The position numbers and the translations under genes are program-made. Source: CAMQVM01 sp044433365 (lineage in GTDB: Bacteria; Bacteroidota; Bacteroidia; Bacteroidales; Rikenellaceae). Taken from it: a stretch of DNA of 64,000 nt. The DNA is taken from NCBI GenBank assembly GCA_044433365.1, contig JAWXTR010000002.1, positions 13,787-77,786 of the forward strand, given 5' to 3'. A model generated the notes under the pieces. That model was not told where the DNA came from. It ran no database searches and saw only the letters and a program-made list of their open reading frames with translations. This document shows positions 1-7,756 of the stretch, piece after piece (position 1 is the stretch's first letter; each line of letters starts with the position of its first letter).

Positions 1-356
1 TTAATAAAGGTGCTGAGGCTCTGTTTATTATAACCAATGATGGTTGGTGGAAAGATACCCCAGGCTATCGCCAACATCTAAGTTTTGCTTCGCTTCGTGC
101 TATTGAGACTCGTCGTGAGATTGCTCGTTCGGCAAACACGGGTATTTCGGCAATTATTGATAGTCGTGGTGATATTTTAGAGCATACTCTTTGGGATGAG
201 CGTACACTATTAGAAGCGACAATAAAAACTAATGATAAGATTACGGTATATGTAAAATATGGCGATTATATTGGTAGATTATCTGCTTATATTTTTGTTT
301 TATCGCTTCTTTATGCGGTATCTTATTATTACAAACGTCGCAACCATTTGGTTTAA
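1..356 (+). CDS. lnt: Apolipoprotein N-acyltransferase, C-terminal part (gene starts before the window)
   Basis: The first readable frame begins at base 3 and ends at TAA 354-356. It encodes about 117 residues of the nitrilase-like domain end and the last membrane segment of Lnt, which transfers the third acyl chain to lipoproteins at the inner membrane. The stretches ITNDGWW, GYRQHLSFASLRAIETRR and IARSANTGISA are the usual Lnt signature, where the substrate-binding loop follows the catalytic Cys (that Cys lies outside the window). A hydrophobic segment (RLSAYIFVLSLLYAVSYYY) followed by a basic tail closes the protein, as in other Bacteroidetes Lnt. The family assignment is firm; only the start is missing. 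Confidence 0.9.
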   Translation, partial: NKGAEALFIITNDGWWKDTPGYRQHLSFASLRAIETRREIARSANTGISAIIDSRGDILEHTLWDERTLLEATIKTNDKITVYVKYGDYIGRLSAYIFVLSLLYAVSYYYKRRNHLV

Positions 357-424
357 TTCACAATTCGTAATTCGTAATTCATAATTCGTAATTCATAATT
401 AATAATTCGTAATTCATAATTTTA
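357..424. repeat. AT-rich short tandem repeat (AATTCGTAATTCATAATT type)
   Basis: The gap between lnt and ribE is almost entirely made of 8-10-bp units alternating AATTCGT and AATTCAT. The same unit recurs at 2296-2330, 2391-2420, 2483-2510, 2936-2957, 13491-13521, 13989-14034 and, in a degenerate form, at 61349-61427 and 62340-62380. It carries no ORF and no obvious promoter. Confidence 0.7.
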
Positions 425-428
425 AAAA

Positions 429-1028
429 ATGTTTTCAGGAATAGTAGAAGAGGCAGCAAAAGTTGTTGCTTTAAGAAAAGATGCAGAGAATCTGCACATT
501 ACAGTAGAGTGTAGCTTTACAGATCAATTAAAAATCGACCAAAGTATTGCTCATAATGGAGTATGCTTAACTGTTGTTGAGCTTACCGATACAACCTACA
601 CCGTAACAGCAATCAAAGAGACTTTAATTAAGAGTAACTTAGGGTTGGTTGAGGTTGACGATATGATTAACCTTGAGAGAAGTATGCGCCCAGATGCGCT
701 TTTAGATGGTCATATTGTTCAGGGGCATGTCGACCAAACTGCAACATGTACAAATATCGAAGAGGCTGATGGTAGTTGGTATTTTACATTTGAATATGAG
801 AATAGCGGTGAGAATGTGACTGTTGAAAAAGGCTCAATTACAGTAAATGGTGTAAGCCTTACGGTTGTAAACTCAAAGAGCAACTCATTTCAAGTAGCAA
901 TCATACCATACACTTTCCACCACACAAATTTCTGTCAATTTAAGGTTGGAACCACTGTAAATCTTGAATTTGATATTATTGGTAAGTATATTACAAAACT
1001 TATGAAAAGCTATAGGGGTAATGGTTAA
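429..1028 (+). CDS. ribE: Riboflavin synthase, alpha subunit
   Basis: The product converts two molecules of 6,7-dimethyl-8-ribityllumazine into riboflavin plus the pyrimidinedione, the last step of riboflavin synthesis in the cytoplasm. The 199-aa protein shows the two internally repeated lumazine-binding domains. The first starts MFSGIVEE and contains SIAHNGVCLTV; the second contains KGSITVNGVSLTV. GHIVQGHVD lies at the domain junction, as in all RibE. The length matches the usual ~200 aa. It follows lnt on the same strand after a 72-bp repeat-filled gap. No FMN riboswitch-like structure was noticed upstream. Confidence 0.95.
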   Translation: MFSGIVEEAAKVVALRKDAENLHITVECSFTDQLKIDQSIAHNGVCLTVVELTDTTYTVTAIKETLIKSNLGLVEVDDMINLERSMRPDALLDGHIVQGHVDQTATCTNIEEADGSWYFTFEYENSGENVTVEKGSITVNGVSLTVVNSKSNSFQVAIIPYTFHHTNFCQFKVGTTVNLEFDIIGKYITKLMKSYRGNG

Positions 1029-1138
1029 TTATAAATTTTAAATTATAAATTATAAATGATTAATGGTTAATGATTTTGGTTTGGTAACTTTTAATGTTTT
1101 CTTAACATTATATCCGATATTAATATAAACATTTTATC

Positions 1139-1146
1139 TATCTTTG
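1139..1146 (+). promoter_or_regulatory. Bacteroidetes -7 promoter element (TATCTTTG)
   Basis: TATCTTTG matches the TAnnTTTG element of the Bacteroidetes primary sigma factor. It stands about 107 bases before the ATG at 1253 of the histidine kinase. No clean TTTG was seen 19 bases upstream, so only the -7 half is supported. Confidence 0.5.
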
Positions 1147-1252
1147 TAGATTAAAATAGGGTTATTGTCAAAATTCTTAATTTATAATTCCTCTATTACA
1201 ATTATTACAATTGGCATTAACCATTATCGTATTAACCATTAATCATTTTTCT

Positions 1253-2281
1253 ATGAAATTAAAAATTAAATCGGCAAATAGAGCAGCAATCTTTATTTCG
1301 TTGCCAATGTTGGTAATCTTCGCAGTATCATTAATCATAATGGAGGCTCAAATTATCAATATTATTATATTCTCAATTGCCTTGTCGATACTTAATTATT
1401 TTATAGCCCGTTTAATTATCTCTCGATTTGTGTTATATAGGTTAAAACCTATTTATGAGATAATTTTAAATGAAGATATTGCAGTCGATAAGCTAAAAGA
1501 TAGATTTTCGACTAAAGAGGTGTTTTTAGAAGTTGGTGAAGATATTGTGGTTTGGGCTGATAATAAATCGAAAGAGATTTCTAGTCTAAAAGAGATGGAA
1601 CAGTATAGAAAAGAGTTCTTAGGAAACGTCTCGCACGAGCTTAAAACACCTCTTTTCACACTTCAAGGCTATATTCTTACGCTTATAGATGGTGGAGTCA
1701 ACAATCCCAATATAAATCTAAAATATCTGAATAATGCTGATAGAAATATCGAGCGTTTAATTGCAATAGTAAAAGATTTGGAGTCTATCTCAGCTCTTGA
1801 AAACAAGGTAGAGAACCTAGAACGCAAAAGATTAGATATTGTAGCTATCTCTAAAGACATAGCTGAATCGCTAACAGACCAAGCTAAGCTAAAAGATATT
1901 ACTATTTCGGTTGAAGCATCTGAGCCAATTGAAATTTATGCCGATAGGGGTAGAATCGAGCAGGTACTTATAAATCTGATAGTAAACTCAATAAAGTATG
2001 GCAAAAAAGGTGGACGTACAAAGATAAAATTTGTGGATATGTATCAAAAAGTGCTTATTGAGGTTGAAGATGATGGAATTGGCATTGAAAAAGATAACTT
2101 ACCACGTATTTTCGAACGTTTCTTTAGAGCCGACAAAAGTCGCTCTCGTGAGATTGGAGGTACAGGACTAGGACTCGCAATTGTAAAACATATTGTCGAA
2201 GCACACGGTGAAAAAATCAGCGTTAGAAGCGATATCGGCAAGGGAAGTACCTTTGCTTTTACTATGAATCGTTATCTGTAA
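1253..2281 (+). CDS. Orphan sensor histidine kinase
   Basis: Two N-terminal membrane segments (about residues 14-30 and 36-56) sit almost back to back, so there is no real periplasmic sensor domain. They are followed by a linker, a HisKA domain with the H box GNVSHELKTPL (His ~128), and a HATPase_c domain with N box (LINLIVNSIKYG), G1 (DDGIGI), F box (FERFFR) and G2 (GGTGLGLAIV). It therefore autophosphorylates on His and should pass phosphate to a response regulator, but none is encoded nearby. The frame is open back to 1211; the ATG at 1253 is preferred because the extra 14 residues are not family-like. The layout resembles PhoR-type kinases. The partner and signal are unknown. Confidence 0.88.
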   Translation: MKLKIKSANRAAIFISLPMLVIFAVSLIIMEAQIINIIIFSIALSILNYFIARLIISRFVLYRLKPIYEIILNEDIAVDKLKDRFSTKEVFLEVGEDIVVWADNKSKEISSLKEMEQYRKEFLGNVSHELKTPLFTLQGYILTLIDGGVNNPNINLKYLNNADRNIERLIAIVKDLESISALENKVENLERKRLDIVAISKDIAESLTDQAKLKDITISVEASEPIEIYADRGRIEQVLINLIVNSIKYGKKGGRTKIKFVDMYQKVLIEVEDDGIGIEKDNLPRIFERFFRADKSRSREIGGTGLGLAIVKHIVEAHGEKISVRSDIGKGSTFAFTMNRYL

Positions 2282-2542
2282 AGAGGCTCTTTTTAATTCA
2301 TAATGCATAATTCATAATGCATAATTGCAGGGTTCGATAACACGGCAGTAGATACGTTGTGCACAACGTCTTTAACCGAACATAGAAATAATTTATAATG
2401 CATAATTCATAATGCATAATTGCTGGGTTTGATAACACAACGTCTATAACGAACACAAGGTAACCGAACATAGAAATAATTTATAATGCATAATTCATAA
2501 TACATAATTACTGGGATAGAAATAATTCATAATGCATAATTC
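2282..2542. repeat. Intergenic repeat tract between histidine kinase and a foldback element
   Basis: This gene-free stretch holds three tandem rounds of an AT-rich unit (AATTCATAATGCATAATT) alternating with a GGGTTCGATAACAC...AACGTCT...CCGAACATAG segment. The latter is repeated again at about 2958-3010. One round contains the palindrome ACGTTGTGCACAACGT (2354-2369), a member of the dispersed palindrome family. No coding potential was seen. Confidence 0.65.
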
Positions 2543-2940
2543 ATGCGAATAAAGGTTTGAAATTTTAAGCTATTTTTCTGGATTTTTCTCAAAAACTGTT
2601 TCCGCACACAGCAGTAGAGACGTAGCCCTGCTACGTCTAAAATCGAATTTTGCAAAGCAAAATGAGCTTACGTAGCAATCAAAATTGAATTTGCAAAGCC
2701 AAATCCAAACTCAGACGTAGCAGGGCTACGTCTCTACAGCTGAGCCACAAATTGTAATTTTTAACAACAGATTTTGAGAATGAGCCATTTTTCTACTTTA
2801 ATTAGTCAAAAAATAACTATTTTTTGATGCTTTTTTAGAAAAAGCACACCCGAAGAATTGACAAAAATTGCTCGCTTTCACTCACGGTTTCGCTCCGCTT
2901 GCAAAAAAAGGAAGAAGGTTCTTCAAACCTTTATTGGCAT
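2543..2940. mobile_element. R400 foldback element, copy 1 (398 bp, 19-bp terminal inverted repeats)
   Basis: The left end is ATGCGAATAAAGGTTTGAA, and the right end is its inverted repeat with one mismatch. Inside are two dispersed palindromes (2614-2637 and 2713-2737), a shared sentence-like block around 2740-2830, and a block near 2860-2910. Copies with the same ends and the same internal order occur at 16288-16644 and 62397-62766, with a shorter one at 46764-46943. There is no transposase, so it looks non-autonomous. Confidence 0.75.
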
Positions 2941-3018
2941 AATTCATAATGCATAATTACTGGGTTCGATAACACAACGTCTATAACGAACACAAGGTAA
3001 CCGAACCCAGTTACAATA

Positions 3019-3780
3019 TTAAAATTTAGGCTTACGTTTCTCAGAAAAAGCAAGTTTGCCCTCTGCAGCATCTTCGGTAGTAAATGAGAATGCAAACAGG
3101 TCGTTTTCATACTGCAAACCCATATCTTGCGGCATATTTTGCGAAGCTCTAAGATTTTGTTTAATTAGCTGCATTGCAATTGGTGAAAATTCTTCCATTT
3201 TTGCAACCATTTGAGCAACATAATCATCAATTTCTTCTACTGCAACCACTTGATTTACAATGCCTAATCTATATGCCTCTTGGGCATCAATCTTTTTAGC
3301 TGTAAGCACCAATTCAGCTGCACGGTTATAACCAATTTGACGAGCCAAAAGCTGCGTAGCACCGCTTCCTGAGGTCCAGCCATGTTCCACTTCAGAAACA
3401 GCAAAAATAGCACTATCTGAGGCTATGCGAATATCAGTGGCAAGCACCAATTCTAATCCTCCTCCCAGAGCATAACCTTTGATTTTAGCAATTACAGGTT
3501 TTCTGATATTTCGAATTGCTGTGCAGTAATCTTGGCGATTGCGAAGTTCGAAAGGTGTGCCATATTGATCTAACATAGTGATATCGCTTCCTGTCGAAAA
3601 AGCTCGCTCTCCACTTCCTGTCAATATCACAACCGAAATCTGAGCATCATCGTTAATTTCTTGAGCAATTCTATTTAAATCTATTCCCATTTGACGGGTA
3701 ATAGAGTTCATCTTTTTAGGTCGATTGATTGTAATCGTTGCAACACGACCCTCTTTTTTATAAATTATTCCCTCTTCCAT
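3019..3780 (-). CDS. Enoyl-CoA hydratase/isomerase family protein (crotonase fold)
   Basis: The 253-aa protein has the full crotonase fold. NRPKKMNSI is at the start, the first oxyanion-hole loop is STGSDITML, the second is YALGGGLELVLATDIRIAS, and the SEVEHGW region supplies the acidic residue. The length is normal and it appears intact. The substrate is not fixed by sequence; the neighbouring CaiB-type CoA-transferase suggests hydration or isomerisation of an acyl-CoA made by that enzyme. Its ATG overlaps the end of the upstream fused ORF by 16 bases, and a 16-bp transposon-end remnant sits directly before the start codon, so its native leader has been replaced. Whether it is still transcribed is unclear because everything upstream in the operon is damaged. 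Confidence 0.85.
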   Translation of the reverse strand: MEEGIIYKKEGRVATITINRPKKMNSITRQMGIDLNRIAQEINDDAQISVVILTGSGERAFSTGSDITMLDQYGTPFELRNRQDYCTAIRNIRKPVIAKIKGYALGGGLELVLATDIRIASDSAIFAVSEVEHGWTSGSGATQLLARQIGYNRAAELVLTAKKIDAQEAYRLGIVNQVVAVEEIDDYVAQMVAKMEEFSPIAMQLIKQNLRASQNMPQDMGLQYENDLFAFSFTTEDAAEGKLAFSEKRKPKF

Positions 3781-3784
3781 ATAT

Positions 3785-3800
3785 ATTGTTTTACACTACT
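3785..3800. mobile_element. End remnant of the 163-bp TA-element (ATTGTTTTACACTACT)
   Basis: These 16 bases equal the right end of the 163-bp element and are followed by TA (3801-3802), as at every complete copy. The rest of the element is gone, and the next bases lead into the enoyl-CoA hydratase start. The remnant therefore marks the breakpoint where the solute-binding protein gene was cut off. Confidence 0.75.
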
Positions 3801-5167
3801 TAGTAGCTTTATAAGCAAATCTAAAGTGTGCTCGCCCACCTCCAAATCCAAATTTGAGCCATCACTCCAAAATGGTTTGTCGTTAAGGTGTGATGCAAGT
3901 GTAAAAAAGCTAGAGTAGACATGAACGGGTACAAATGGAATAGCTACAGAGTTGGGATATTTTGAAGCTAAAGAAAAAACTTCTTGCCAGCTTGTAGGTG
4001 TTACATCGCCATTTGCAGTCAGAATATCTGAACGAAAAGCAGCCACTTGGGCCGCTGCCATATCAGGTGTTACATCACCCAAAACTGTAGGCTCGTACCA
4101 ATAACCCTTTTCAAATTCAGCTCCCTTAGGGCTTTCCCCTCCACAAAGTAGTTTTGCACCTTGTGAAAGAGTGCGTTGCACTATACCGTCAATCTTTTCT
4201 AAATCAGATTTACACATTTTTGGTCCCATATTGGTGGTTGAGTCAAACGGATTACCCACTTTGATTTGAGCTACTCGTTTTAGTAGCTTTTCTGTAAACT
4301 CTTCGACTATCGACTCTTCAACAAAAATCATATCACAGCAGATACACACCTGTCCACAATTTGCATAACGTGATATTACGGCTGCCTCTACTGCCTTGTC
4401 GATATCGGCATCTTTTAACACTATAAATGGCGATTTACCCCCTAATTCTAACACTAGTCCAGATATATTTTGGGCTGCAGCACGATAAATTGCCTGTCCT
4501 GCTCCCACGCTACCTGTTACATTTACAAGCTTTGTAATCGGACTACTTACTAGCTGTTGGCTAACCTCTATACCGCTACTAGTGATAAGGTTTACCACGC
4601 CTTGCGGAATTTGAGCCTTGTCGATAATTCTAAAAAATTCGGCAGTTGCTAAAGGTGTTAAATCGTGAGGTTTTATGATGATTGTGTTGCCTGTAATCAG
4701 TGCAGGGGCTAATTTACGACCAACTAGAGCTAGTGGGTAGTTCCAAGTGCAAAGACCTAGAGTCACACCATAAGGTACTCTATTGATAAGTAGCGACTCT
4801 TCGCTATTTACAGTTGGTAAAATTTCGCCTTTTATTCTTTTTGCACCCTCAATTGCCTGTCGCATATAGTTTATAGTATCTTCTACCTCACACAACGCCT
4901 CAGCATAGGTTTTACCCTGCTCTTTGGTTAAAATTTCGGCAAAATGTGTTATCTCCTCTTGCAGGCAATCTATTATATTTTGAATATGTTTGGCTCTCTC
5001 AATTACCGAAAGCTCTTGCCAAAGTAGTTGTGCTTTTTCAGATGTTTCTAAAGCCATTTGAGCCTCTTGAGCTGTTGCGTCGCTTACATAACCTACAATC
5101 TGCTCAGTTGCTGGATTCTCAACTGCAATATATTTGCCTGATTGCGACTTTACCCACTCTCCATTTA

Positions 5168-5330
5168 AGTAGTGTAAAATAATTATTGGTGTGTTTTTAA
5201 TAGTGCTATTGGAAATGAGATTTTTTGCTATTGAATTGAAAATATAGTGGTTCTACATTGAAATTTAATAGTGAAAAATATCGCTCCAAAAGTGCTGTTA
5301 AAAATATGGCAATAATTGTTTTACACTACT
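5168..5330. mobile_element. 163-bp TA-element (MITE), copy 1, inserted in the aldehyde dehydrogenase
   Basis: The ends are AGTAGTGTAAAA on the left and TTTTACACTACT on the right, flanked by TA on both sides (5166-5167 and 5331-5332). The two halves are imperfect inverted repeats over nearly the whole length, so a single strand can fold into one long hairpin. It encodes no transposase. It belongs to the sequence subtype shared with the copy at 16117. Confidence 0.9.
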
Positions 5331-5404
5331 TATATAGAGATTGTAGTAATTTAATCCATCTTTTACTTCGAATTGTTTTTCCATAAGTACTGTTTTTTAT
5401 CTAT

Positions 5405-7456
5405 TTATTGTCTATTTATAATCTCCTCACTGTACTCCCCAACTTGTGGTCCACCAAGTGGATAGGTCAGAATTTTATCGTTAATACGAATAGGTGCTCG
5501 TGTGGTAATGTAGCTGTAGCCGTTGCCACGAGTCACTTTTTGTAGCATTTTTAGCGATTTTCCTAGTGGTGAGTCGAATAGCTCTTCCCAATCATAAATT
5601 TCGCTATAGAGCATACCTTCTATCTTTGAAAATTTCTCTATCCAATGTTTTGTACTCTTTCGCTTTAAATGCTTTGCTATCAAAAATTTTATACTATCCT
5701 CTCTATCACGCCAATTAGCCATGTTATCACTATTTATCTTCAATTTTAAACTATCATTTAAAATAGAATCAATTGCTATCTGCTCTGATATTGCTCCAAT
5801 AGCGATATAACCATCCATAGTTTTATATATTCCGCAAGGTGCATTTTCACCAGAGTGTACATTTGATATTTTTGATTTTTTAAAATTTTCGCCTGCACCC
5901 CATCTATAGGCTGTAATAAAATCACTCTGCAAATCCATCGCTCCCTCAAACATGGTTACCAAAATATGCGCACCATCACCACGGAACTCTCTATTATATA
6001 GCGAAGCCAAAACTGCCTCATCTACATGGCAACCCGAAATCAAATCTACAACCGACAAACCCAATGGCACAGGTTCGCTATCTCTCTGACCGCTTATTGT
6101 GCAGAGTCCTGAAAGTGCCTGCACAATATAGTCTTGACCTGGTTTTCCAACCCAACACCCTTTTTGACCATAACCCGACACTTCGGCGTATATTACCGAT
6201 GGATTTATCTCTTTTATGGTGTCGTAGTCGAGTCCTAAACGCTTCATTACCGTTGGGCGAAAGTTTTGAACTATAACATCTGCCTTTCTCATAATCTTTT
6301 TAACAGTGGCTATATCATCACTATTTTTTAAATCTAAAGCCACGCTACGTTTGTTGCGCCCTACAGCTAAAAAGCTAGTTGAGGTGTCGTCTAAAAGCAG
6401 ATTATTGATTATTACATTGCGCCCCATATCGCCACTTTTAGGACGTTCTATTTTGATTACCGTTGCACCTAAATCGGCAAGCATAAGAGTGGAGGTTGGA
6501 CCCGATAGATATTGACTTATATCCACTACAACTACCCCCTCTAGCGGTTTATCTCCGCATTTTATCCTCTTTTTATTGGCTTTCTTGGCCCCATTAGTTG
6601 TTATATGGTAGGGTAGGCGTGTAGCGACAAAAGTATCACTACCCTCTAGTGGATAGCTCTGTTCCAACTCCAAAATTTTGTATGCTTCAAGATTTAGAGT
6701 TGTTGGAATATCGAAAATATCGCTACACCACACATCAAGAGGTGTAAAAATATCCATCCACTCGCTATTAGTTTTCGTCAAAAAATGAGGTTCTAAAAAG
6801 CTCATTATCTCATCTCTATACCATAGCCATGCAGGGCTAGGTATCCACTTTTTGGGGATTGTAAGCCCCATAATATCTGCTAAATAGGGAATTGAAATCA
6901 TCGACATTGCAAAAAAACCATCCTTGGAGCGATACACCCCATAAGGTGCAGGAAGTCCAGCGTGTGCATTGCCTCTAATTGTGCGTTTTGGCATCTGCAT
7001 ACCACTATTTGCAGCTGTTGTAATAAACTCCAATTGTATCTGAACCACCGCCTCCAAAAGGCTGCTACTTACTTTTGTGCCTCGTCTGTTTTTATCCTCT
7101 TCTCTACAAAATAGTGCAGCTAAAATAGCCTGAACAAGATAGGAAGTACAAAATTGAGTTGCAACATCAAAACCCATTGGCGTTGGAGCATCATCTCGAT
7201 TGCCTGTGAGCAGTGTAATTCCACTTATTGCCTGAATAAGCAGCTCATCGCCACGTTTATCTTTATAAGTAGTGTGCGAACCATATTCTGAATATTCAGC
7301 TAAAATAAGGTGTGGAAATTTTTTTGATATTCCTTCAATATCTATATTGAAATCTGAAAGAATATTGTCGTTATAATTATATAGAAGTATGTCTGAACTA
7401 CTTATAAGCTCTAGTAGTTTTTGTTTATCATCGTTAGAGCTGCATTTTACAATCAA
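5405..7456 (-). CDS. CaiB/BaiF-type class III CoA-transferase, two fused domains (main part, frameshifted from its N-terminus)
   Basis: Class III CoA-transferases move CoA between carboxylic acids in the cytoplasm. This 683-aa frame carries most of one CaiB domain (about residues 1-290) and a complete second one starting at GVVVVDISQYLSGP (about 310-683). Each has the GxD...QALSG segment around the catalytic Asp (GDELLIQAISG and GQDYIVQALSG). The first domain lacks its start, which is encoded in the preceding 74-aa frame. Adding one A to an A6 run (minus strand, bases 7473-7478) would join the two and create the expected NRGKEELIVKC motif. Met 7456 is therefore probably not the native start. 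The gene lies upstream of the broken dehydrogenase. Confidence 0.8.
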   Translation of the reverse strand: MIVKCSSNDDKQKLLELISSSDILLYNYNDNILSDFNIDIEGISKKFPHLILAEYSEYGSHTTYKDKRGDELLIQAISGITLLTGNRDDAPTPMGFDVATQFCTSYLVQAILAALFCREEDKNRRGTKVSSSLLEAVVQIQLEFITTAANSGMQMPKRTIRGNAHAGLPAPYGVYRSKDGFFAMSMISIPYLADIMGLTIPKKWIPSPAWLWYRDEIMSFLEPHFLTKTNSEWMDIFTPLDVWCSDIFDIPTTLNLEAYKILELEQSYPLEGSDTFVATRLPYHITTNGAKKANKKRIKCGDKPLEGVVVVDISQYLSGPTSTLMLADLGATVIKIERPKSGDMGRNVIINNLLLDDTSTSFLAVGRNKRSVALDLKNSDDIATVKKIMRKADVIVQNFRPTVMKRLGLDYDTIKEINPSVIYAEVSGYGQKGCWVGKPGQDYIVQALSGLCTISGQRDSEPVPLGLSVVDLISGCHVDEAVLASLYNREFRGDGAHILVTMFEGAMDLQSDFITAYRWGAGENFKKSKISNVHSGENAPCGIYKTMDGYIAIGAISEQIAIDSILNDSLKLKINSDNMANWRDREDSIKFLIAKHLKRKSTKHWIEKFSKIEGMLYSEIYDWEELFDSPLGKSLKMLQKVTRGNGYSYITTRAPIRINDKILTYPLGGPQVGEYSEEIINRQ

Positions 7457-7677
7457 CTCCTCTTTACCTCTATTTTTTGAGTGGTAAAGAAGCGACTTAT
7501 CTCTGTAAAATTGACCAAAATATGATTTTGCGCTAATTTATCGCCTTTTTTATCGCCTTTTTCGTCGCAAATAATTCGCACAACTCTTGCTTCTAGTTGT
7601 GCAAATTTTAACCCAATTGTAGCAGATATCAAATCGTCACTACACTCCAAAACCACTACATCTTTTAATAGATTCAT
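7453..7677 (-). CDS. N-terminal fragment of the CaiB-type CoA-transferase
   Basis: The 74 residues (LKDVVVLECSDDLISATIG, then FAQLEARVVRI) are the Rossmann-like start of a class III CoA-transferase. The frame ends at a TGA just after an A6 run where the family would read NRGK. The remaining domain continues in another frame from base 7456. It begins 80 bases after the GH117 gene on the same strand, separated from it by a hairpin. This is either a genuine frameshift, slippage-dependent expression, or a sequencing error in the homopolymer. Confidence 0.75.
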   Translation of the reverse strand: MNLLKDVVVLECSDDLISATIGLKFAQLEARVVRIICDEKGDKKGDKLAQNHILVNFTEISRFFTTQKIEVKRS

Positions 7678-7702
7678 GCCGATAAGGTTTTAAAATTTAC
7701 GA

Positions 7703-7750
7703 AAGGGGAGTTCTAATCGCTCAAAATTGAGAAATTAGAACAGTTCCCTT
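7703..7750. terminator. Hairpin of the GGGGAGTTCTAA family between GH117 and CoA-transferase
   Basis: GGGGAGTTCTAAT and its inverted copy ATTAGAAC-A-GTTCCC flank a short loop that itself pairs (CTCAAAATTGAG). Similar short hairpins occur near gene ends at 21461-21510, 33041-33108, 32371-32416 and 44581-44616. Their placement suggests transcript ends or processing sites. There is no clear U-tract here, so a terminator role is inferred from position. Confidence 0.45.
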
Positions 7751-7756
7751 TACTGC

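Larger units (their letters stand above)
3765..5384 (-). pseudogene. Aldehyde dehydrogenase broken by a 163-bp element and fused to a solute-binding-protein fragment
   Basis: Translation from ATG 5384 gives MEKQFEVKDGLNYYNLYI and then runs into an inserted 163-bp element (5168-5330). Removing it together with one TA restores NLYINGEWVK, the usual aldehyde dehydrogenase N-terminus. The frame continues through ENPATE, ELGGK (Glu) and GQVC (catalytic Cys) to VTPDM near base 4059. From there the sequence changes to a different family: AAQVAAFRSDIL, AIPFVPVHVYSSFF and FWSDGSNLDLEVGE resemble a periplasmic ABC sugar-binding protein, itself truncated by an element remnant at 3785-3800. The C-terminal third of the dehydrogenase is missing. 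A 430-residue frame starting at Met 5057 is open, but that Met is internal. The protein is very unlikely to be active. Confidence 0.85.

Noticed and set aside
2543..2940. A non-coding RNA gene in the long gap after the histidine kinase
   Set aside because: The structure is fully explained as a repeated foldback element with terminal repeats; no independent promoter or conserved RNA family was recognised.
3765..5057. Intact 430-aa aldehyde dehydrogenase starting at Met 5057
   Set aside because: That Met is internal to the family alignment; the true N-terminus is on the other side of the inserted element, and the C-terminal third belongs to another protein family.
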